A DNA stretch of 64,000 bases from Nitrosopumilus sp. b1. GTDB taxonomy: Archaea; Thermoproteota; Nitrososphaeria; Nitrososphaerales; Nitrosopumilaceae. Numbering within the stretch: position 1 is the first letter of the stretch; the number at the start of each line of letters is the position of its first letter. Shown piece after piece: positions 59,531-64,000 of this stretch. The position numbers and the translations under genes were made by a program. The notes below the pieces were generated by a model. That model searched no databases and was not told where the DNA came from. It was given only the letters and a program-made list of their open reading frames with translations. Location: NCBI RefSeq assembly GCF_014078545.1, contig NZ_MU078712.1, positions 50,944 through 114,943 on the forward strand, read 5' to 3'.

Positions 59531-59890
59531 ATGGAAAAACTCACAAACCGAGTTTGTGAAATGCTAGCAAAATATGAATCAAATGGAATGTTTCAAAGTG
59601 AACTATGGAAAAAACTCAAACTCAGTAGTAGGGATGGTTCACGATTAGCACTAAAACTAGAACGTACTGGAATCATCAATAGAGAAAAACTACTTGAAAA
59701 AGGACGCTGGACATACAAACTAATTCTAAAAAAGACTCCAATTAGTACCCAATCAATTGAAAATGCTCCCTGTCTTATCTGTCCTGTAGAGCAAAAATGT
59801 TCCTTGGATGGTGAAATTAGTCCAAGAACTTGCCAATGGATTGATGAATGGGTCACAGCTGATTTGAAGAAACCAAAGGTTTCACAATGA
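59531..59890 (+). CDS. TFE-beta / Rpc34-like transcription factor with an iron-sulfur site
   Basis: From ATG 59531 the frame gives 119 residues: a winged helix (RVCEMLAKYESNGMFQSELW ... KLERTGIINREKLLEKGRW) and a Cys-rich end, CLICPVEQKCSLDGEISPR then TCQWIDEWV. This closely follows the [4Fe-4S] motif of eukaryotic RPC39 (C-x2-CPV-x4-C-x4-GEISP-x2-C). The archaeal orthologue is TFE-beta, a partner of TFE-alpha that opens promoters. The open frame goes back to 59267 and probably continues the 59176 gene. The stop overlaps rlmE by four bases. Confidence 0.85.
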   Translation: MEKLTNRVCEMLAKYESNGMFQSELWKKLKLSSRDGSRLALKLERTGIINREKLLEKGRWTYKLILKKTPISTQSIENAPCLICPVEQKCSLDGEISPRTCQWIDEWVTADLKKPKVSQ

Positions 59891-60480
59891 AGCTAATTGA
59901 CGCAAGGCGAGATCATTACAGAAAACTCGCCCGTGAACAAGGTTATAGAAGCAGAGCTGCTTTCAAACTCAAAGAACTAAACAAAGCATATCGAATTATT
60001 GGTCCCGGATTTTATGTCCTTGATTTAGGATGTGCTCCAGGAGGTTGGACACAAGTAGCAGCCCAACTAGTTGGCAATCAAGGCAAAGTTATTGGCGTTG
60101 ACACATCCTATGTTGAAGAAATAGCTGGTGCCTATATTATGCGTGAAAACATCGAGGATGAATCCATAGTTGATGAAATCTTAGAGTACTTTGGCCGCAA
60201 AGCTAATGCAGTAATATGTGATTTATCTCCACAAGTAACTGGCAATTGGTCTGTCGATCATGCAAAGCAAATATCACTAAATTATGATGCAGTAAAAATT
60301 ATGGAGCAAGTCTTGACTCACAAGGGAAATGCAGTTTTCAAAGTATTCGATGGTGAATACTCTACTGAATTTCGTGATTATCTGAAAAAACAATTTGCCA
60401 AAGTCAAGTTGACAAAACCAAATGCAAGCAGAAAAGCTGCAAGTGAGTTATACTATGTCTGCTTAGGATTTGGACTCTAA
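59887..60480 (+). CDS. rlmE: RlmE/FtsJ-family rRNA 2'-O-methyltransferase
   Basis: A 197-residue enzyme. The K-D-K-E set is visible: RAAFKLKELNKAYR, DLGCAPGGWTQVAAQL (SAM site), ICDLSPQVTGNW and FKVFDGEYSTEF. It likely methylates the U2552-equivalent of 23S rRNA. It is co-translated with the TFE-beta-like gene and converges on trm1. Confidence 0.92.
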   Translation: MKLIDARRDHYRKLAREQGYRSRAAFKLKELNKAYRIIGPGFYVLDLGCAPGGWTQVAAQLVGNQGKVIGVDTSYVEEIAGAYIMRENIEDESIVDEILEYFGRKANAVICDLSPQVTGNWSVDHAKQISLNYDAVKIMEQVLTHKGNAVFKVFDGEYSTEFRDYLKKQFAKVKLTKPNASRKAASELYYVCLGFGL

Positions 60481-61616
60481 AAAAACTCTTTAATCTTTTC
60501 AATATCTGCATCTGTTCTAAAACCAGTTGGGTTTAGACATGTTTGACTTGCCTTAAAACCACTTTCATGCAATACTTCGATAATTTTTTCTAATCTTATC
60601 GGTGAGGTCTTTAATCTTGATGCAATTTCATCCAAAGTATAGTATGTTCCAGGCATGTCTTCTTCTAAAATGCATTTTTGAAGTACTCTCTCACAGGTTT
60701 TGTCCACCTGGAAATTCTTAGTCTCATCTAACATCTGCTCAAGAAATTTCTTATCAAACATTTTTCCAATCCATAAAGGACCTGCATGATGATTTTTTTC
60801 ACCACAAGATTCACAGTTAGTCTTCTTTTCTAGTGATACTTCCCTTTTTCCGCATTTTTTACAGTGTATAATATAGCCTAAATTTTCTTCCTGGTCTGGA
60901 CGATTTAGAATTTTTAGATAAACCCGATAATAATGCATGTCACTCTCAACAAATAAAGGAATAAACTCAATATCCAATCTTCCTGCAACACTTCTTATGC
61001 ATCCTAAAATCAATCTAATAGCTATCTCATTTCCGTATTCGACCTTAATTGGAGTTCCTCCATATCGTCGCTTACATGCATTTTGGAACAAACCATGAAG
61101 AACCTGAAGGTCAGTTGCAGTAACTGATAGCATTCCACCGTGCATTGTTGCCCTTATACCACAATCGATGTATCTTGAGGGTGAACCAAATGGATCAATG
61201 TCTACTATAGTTCCTCTATTGCCTTTTTTAGAATAATCACTTAGAAAACGGCAAATTTCATTTTCTGAAAAATCTATGTTTTTTAATTCATTTAATCTTG
61301 CAGATCTTTTTGCAATCTCTAATGCACTAGGATTAAGATCATTAATCACAACTTTTTCTACACTTTTGATTTCATTTGAAACTCGTAATCCTCTGGCCCC
61401 TAAACCTGATAATCCTTCAAGAAAGATTTTTGGACCATCAAAATTTTTTAAAAATGCAGAGTATGCAATGATGGAAAAATCTCTGTTCAGTTTTGCCCTA
61501 GGGTTAAAGAATGCAGGCTCTTTTGGTGGAACTATTTCAGTTATGGATTCTCTTGGAACAAGAAGTTTTGTTGTTCCTTCTATGATCTCTGCAATATCAA
61601 AATCTGAATTCTGCAT
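60477..61616 (-). CDS. trm1: tRNA (guanine26-N2)-dimethyltransferase
   Basis: A 379-residue Trm1 enzyme. FFNPRAKLNRDFSIIAYSAF at the start, FLEGLSGLGARGLRVSNEI as the SAM motif, DIDPFGSPSRYIDCGIRA as the catalytic DPFG motif, and a zinc ribbon (CKKCGKREV ... CESCGEKN) in the C-terminal part. It makes m2,2G26 in tRNA. Confidence 0.94.
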   Translation of the reverse strand: MQNSDFDIAEIIEGTTKLLVPRESITEIVPPKEPAFFNPRAKLNRDFSIIAYSAFLKNFDGPKIFLEGLSGLGARGLRVSNEIKSVEKVVINDLNPSALEIAKRSARLNELKNIDFSENEICRFLSDYSKKGNRGTIVDIDPFGSPSRYIDCGIRATMHGGMLSVTATDLQVLHGLFQNACKRRYGGTPIKVEYGNEIAIRLILGCIRSVAGRLDIEFIPLFVESDMHYYRVYLKILNRPDQEENLGYIIHCKKCGKREVSLEKKTNCESCGEKNHHAGPLWIGKMFDKKFLEQMLDETKNFQVDKTCERVLQKCILEEDMPGTYYTLDEIASRLKTSPIRLEKIIEVLHESGFKASQTCLNPTGFRTDADIEKIKEFF

Positions 61617-61726
61617 TTGCTAAACTTGATTTTAATAACCTATTATGGGTATCGAGAATTTTGTTAATAATATTGTGTAATATTATTTTGAAAAGTTTAA
61701 CTAAATAGAATCTTCCTTGTTGAGCT

Positions 61727-62320
61727 ATGCTAAAAACCCACATTTACTCTGTCTTAAAACCATCAATACTTTATGGAATTTTGGCATTTGGTTTTTCTTT
61801 TATTGGTATTTTTCTCCCAAGTTCATATGTAGTGGGCAACCCACTTGAGGTAAGTGGTGTAACTCCTGAGCACATTTTAGGGCATGTGTTATGGGGTTTG
61901 GCTGTTGGAGTAATTACTCTACGATATAGATATGTGATAATTGCTGGATTATTTCCATTAATTCTTGATTCTGATCATCTTTTGCAATTTTTTGATTTGG
62001 AGATGATTCCTAGATTGGCACATTCATTTGTTTTTGGTTTAATTTCAATTGGAGTTTTGATGTATGTAATTAATAAAAAAGATCTAATTTTGGGAATGAT
62101 TGGATTTGCATCCGTTTTAGCACACATCTCTTTTGATATTTTTTACGGTGGTGGAAGCAAGTTTCCATTTCTGGCTCCTTTCTCTTCTGAGTTGCTAGTT
62201 TTTGGTGAGCAATATTGGATATTTTTTGAACTAATGGCAATCTCAATTGTCGGACTTTCTGTATTGGTTCAACGAAAATTCAGTAAACAGAAAATCGGAA
62301 TGCAAAATAATTTCCAATAA
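61727..62320 (+). CDS. membrane protein, DUF457/metal-dependent hydrolase-like
   Basis: A 197-residue protein with five to six hydrophobic helices. The His/Asp residues at VTPEHILGHVLWGL, LDSDHLLQFFD, RLAHSFVFG and VLAHISFDIFYGG fit the membrane metal-dependent hydrolase (YdjM/DUF457) pattern. The activity is unproven. A TATA-like box is seen in the 110-base gap before it, which also holds a single unpaired AGCT. Confidence 0.7.
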   Translation: MLKTHIYSVLKPSILYGILAFGFSFIGIFLPSSYVVGNPLEVSGVTPEHILGHVLWGLAVGVITLRYRYVIIAGLFPLILDSDHLLQFFDLEMIPRLAHSFVFGLISIGVLMYVINKKDLILGMIGFASVLAHISFDIFYGGGSKFPFLAPFSSELLVFGEQYWIFFELMAISIVGLSVLVQRKFSKQKIGMQNNFQ

Positions 62321-62365
62321 GTGTAAACACGAATTATTGTATGACTAGGATTTTTCAAACAAGTG

Positions 62366-62470
62366 CTACAATTGGAATTTTCGTCTACAGTTTCCACAAA
62401 AACGCTGCTTTGTCTTTTTACTTTCTGTACCAAGTGGACTTCCGCATCTGTCGCATTTTTCTTTAATCAT
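62366..62470 (-). CDS. small zinc-ribbon protein (34 aa)
   Basis: A 34-residue frame from ATG 62470 with CDRC and CGNC pairs (residues 6-9 and 25-28) and a basic end. It is a minimal zinc ribbon. No family. Lies alone in the gap between the membrane gene and rnhB. Confidence 0.5.
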   Translation of the reverse strand: MIKEKCDRCGSPLGTESKKTKQRFCGNCRRKFQL

Positions 62471-62603
62471 TATTATTCAATTTCTGATGTATCTCTACTC
62501 TCCTCTGATTTATTCTAAACCCTTCTGTACCAACAAATTGATTATAATGTGCTGACTTTCTTTCACTAAAATGATTTAATATCGTTTCATAATCAGAATT
62601 ATC

Positions 62604-63224
62604 GTGCAAGTATGTGGAGTAGATGATGCCGGTAGGGGTTCTTTGTTAGGACCATTGGTTATTGCAGGAGTCTCACTACAACGATCAAAAATTAGAAAAC
62701 TAAGCGCAATGGGAATTCGTGATTCTAAAAAATTATCTCCAGCAGAAAGAGAACGTCTATACAAAAAGATCATTGAATTTGCTGATGATTACTATGTGGC
62801 TAGAATTAACCCAAAGACCATTGATAAGAGCGTCCAAAAACATGATTTGAATAATTTAGAGGCCAAATACATGGCCAAAGTAATTACCAAACTTCAACCT
62901 GGAATATCCTACGTTGATTCTTGTGATGTAAATCCAAAAAGATTTGGTAAGGAAATTTCAAAATTATCAAATGGTAAGAAAATTCGCTCATATCATCACG
63001 CAGATGACCGTTTTGTTATAGTTTCTGCTGCATCAATTATTGCTAAAGTAAGCAGAGATAGGGCGATTTCACGTTTACAAAAGAAATACGATGTAGGTAG
63101 TGGTTACCCTTCTGATGTTAAAGCAATTAATTTTGTCAAAGCATATTTGTCAGAATTTAATGAGCTGCCAAAATTTGTTAGAGCAAGCTGGAAACCCGTT
63201 CAAAATATTGTAAACTCACACTAG
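62604..63224 (+). CDS. rnhB: ribonuclease HII
   Basis: A 206-residue enzyme from GTG 62604. Catalytic acidic residues: VCGVDDAGRGSLLGPLVIAG (the DEAGRG-type motif, here DDAGRG), SYVDSCDVNPKRF and the last Asp/His block SYHHADDRFVIVSAASIIAK. It removes RNA from RNA:DNA hybrids. The Glu of the usual DEAGRG is Asp here. It overlaps fibrillarin by four bases. Confidence 0.93.
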   Translation: MQVCGVDDAGRGSLLGPLVIAGVSLQRSKIRKLSAMGIRDSKKLSPAERERLYKKIIEFADDYYVARINPKTIDKSVQKHDLNNLEAKYMAKVITKLQPGISYVDSCDVNPKRFGKEISKLSNGKKIRSYHHADDRFVIVSAASIIAKVSRDRAISRLQKKYDVGSGYPSDVKAINFVKAYLSEFNELPKFVRASWKPVQNIVNSH

Positions 63225-63895
63225 TTTTTTGAATAAGTAGCAATTACCATTGCATGATCTTTGTCATACGGCTTTAGATCTATAGTTTGTAAAATATCAA
63301 AATTTTTCTCCAGTTTCTTTATTTGTTCCTCAATAATTCTTTGGGGTGATTTTGTGACATCAATGCTTCTTGTCTTAATTACTAAAAACAGATAACCCTC
63401 TTCCTTGAGATATAGTTTACAATTTGAAATAGCAATATCTGTCTGATCTGGCTGTGCAATGTCACAATAAACAATGTCCACCTTACCATACATTGAAAAG
63501 TAATCTTTTGGTTGTCTTGCGTCCTGAATTATTGGTGTTATGTTGGATCTGTATGATGCTACCCTGTCCAATAAATCACGTGCAACTCTGCTTGCGTGCT
63601 CTACTGCAAAGACTTTGCCCTGAGGGCCTACGATATCAGAAATATGACTTACCGTTGTTCCAGTGGATGCACCAAGATACAATACTTTGGATTTATCTTT
63701 GAAAGGAAAGTCTTCAAGATTATTCATTATTGCAGCCGCAAGTTTACTTCGAAATGCATCCCACGTTCTATACTCTACACCTTTTTTTAGAATTAATTTT
63801 TCGTTGTAAACCTGATTGCCTGGAACTAAATTTTCAGTAGCAAGTGAATCCCTACCTTCTGATTTGACCCAGACAAAAGCATTATCTTCTGCCAA
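63221..63895 (-). CDS. flpA: fibrillarin-like rRNA/tRNA 2'-O-methyltransferase
   Basis: A 224-residue fibrillarin: RTWDAFRSKLAAAIMNNL, the SAM motif VLYLGASTGTTVSHISDIVG, VFAVEHASRVARDLLDRVA and IVYCDIAQPDQTDIAISN. It is the methylase of the box C/D RNP, guided by C/D sRNAs with Nop5 and L7Ae. The start is TTG 63895, which overlaps the upstream Nop5 gene. Confidence 0.95.
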   Translation of the reverse strand: MAEDNAFVWVKSEGRDSLATENLVPGNQVYNEKLILKKGVEYRTWDAFRSKLAAAIMNNLEDFPFKDKSKVLYLGASTGTTVSHISDIVGPQGKVFAVEHASRVARDLLDRVASYRSNITPIIQDARQPKDYFSMYGKVDIVYCDIAQPDQTDIAISNCKLYLKEEGYLFLVIKTRSIDVTKSPQRIIEEQIKKLEKNFDILQTIDLKPYDKDHAMVIATYSKN

Positions 63896-64000
63896 ACTTT
63901 TTTCGCTTCTTGCTTTTCATTTTTGATTTATCATTATCTCTTGACTCTCCTCTATCACTTCTTCTAAAGTCACGATTTCCTCTTGACTCTCCTCTATCAC
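63882..64000 (-). CDS. C-terminal end of Nop5/Nop56-like protein (partial)
   Basis: The minus-strand frame enters at 64000 and ends at TAA (63882-63884), overlapping the fibrillarin start. The visible 38 residues are an Arg/Asp/Ser-rich and then Lys-rich tail (KSKMKSKKRKKFGRR). That composition and its place before flpA in archaeal nop5-flpA operons support Nop5; the Nop domain is outside the window. Confidence 0.6.
   Translation of the reverse strand, partial: DRGESRGNRDFRRSDRGESRDNDKSKMKSKKRKKFGRR
63938..64000. repeat. 21-nt tandem-like repeat in the Nop5 tail
   Basis: A 21-base unit (start CTCTTGACTC, end CTATCAC) occurs at 63938-63958 and 63980-64000, 42 bp apart. It encodes the repeated SDRGESR peptide of the tail; more copies may lie beyond the window. 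Confidence 0.7.

Noticed and set aside
1..64000. CRISPR arrays and insertion sequences
   Set aside because: No regularly spaced repeats of 24-40 bp and no transposase-like frames were seen.

Overview
The window looks like a chromosome segment of a marine ammonia-oxidising archaeon close to Nitrosopumilus (Thaumarchaeota/Nitrososphaerota). The DNA is AT-rich and genes are packed on both strands. The machinery is archaeal: TFB, an archaeal histone, topoisomerase VI, aIF2-beta, RIO1, fibrillarin/Nop5, a Trm1 family enzyme, PDCD5 and a TFE-beta/Rpc34-like factor. Plastocyanin-like copper proteins and an ectABCD-mscS cluster, described before from Nitrosopumilus maritimus, support this. Species identity is an inference.

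Layout. 1-5.1 kb: end of an asparagine-synthetase-like gene, purB, a structured non-coding stretch, rtcB, a PDCD5-family gene and ribosomal protein S11. 5.2-19.5 kb: an accessory-looking stretch of small genes with an Na+-coupled solute transporter, ferritin, a TFB, an ArsR/FilR1-like regulator, a cupredoxin, the ectoine/hydroxyectoine operon with its small MscS channel, a stand-alone AsnC domain and a CDGSH protein. 19.5-31 kb: thiL, glmM, tRNA-Thr(CGT), an AIPR-type defence protein, a cupredoxin, tRNA-Cys(GCA), histone, TatD, S17e, a MoaD-Cgi121 fusion and a THUMP protein. 31-40 kb: a histidine kinase and receiver, several secreted proteins and small zinc-ribbon or winged-helix proteins. 40-54 kb: purA, pyrF, Nudix, cis-prenyltransferase, aIF2-beta, RIO1, a KH protein, topoisomerase VI B and A, MTAP and apt. 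54-64 kb: a large secreted Ig-like protein, an OLD-like ATPase, a frameshifted TFE-beta-like gene, rlmE, trm1, rnhB, fibrillarin and the tail of Nop5.

The main discovery candidate is a repeated promoter element. Two AGCT cores (usually wAGCTtA) lie exactly 19 bp apart, start to start, upstream of genes between 5.17 and 18.13 kb. I count ten such pairs. In seven, the downstream AGCT is 41 or 42 nt before a start codon. In those seven a TA step sits 14-15 nt after it, about 26-27 nt before the start, as expected for a leaderless transcript with a TATA-like box there. The targets include the Na+ symporter, the TFB, the FilR1-like regulator/cupredoxin divergon and the leader gene of ectABCD-mscS. 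I infer an osmotic- or ionic-stress regulon with its own activator; which protein binds the element cannot be read from the sequence.

Other points of interest are a crossing (pseudoknot-type) pairing upstream of rtcB, a long hairpin next to the AIPR gene, a MoaD-Cgi121 fusion, a membrane-anchored Hsp20 domain, a likely +1 frameshift in the TFE-beta gene, two genes with probable non-AUG starts, and many genes shorter than 60 codons.
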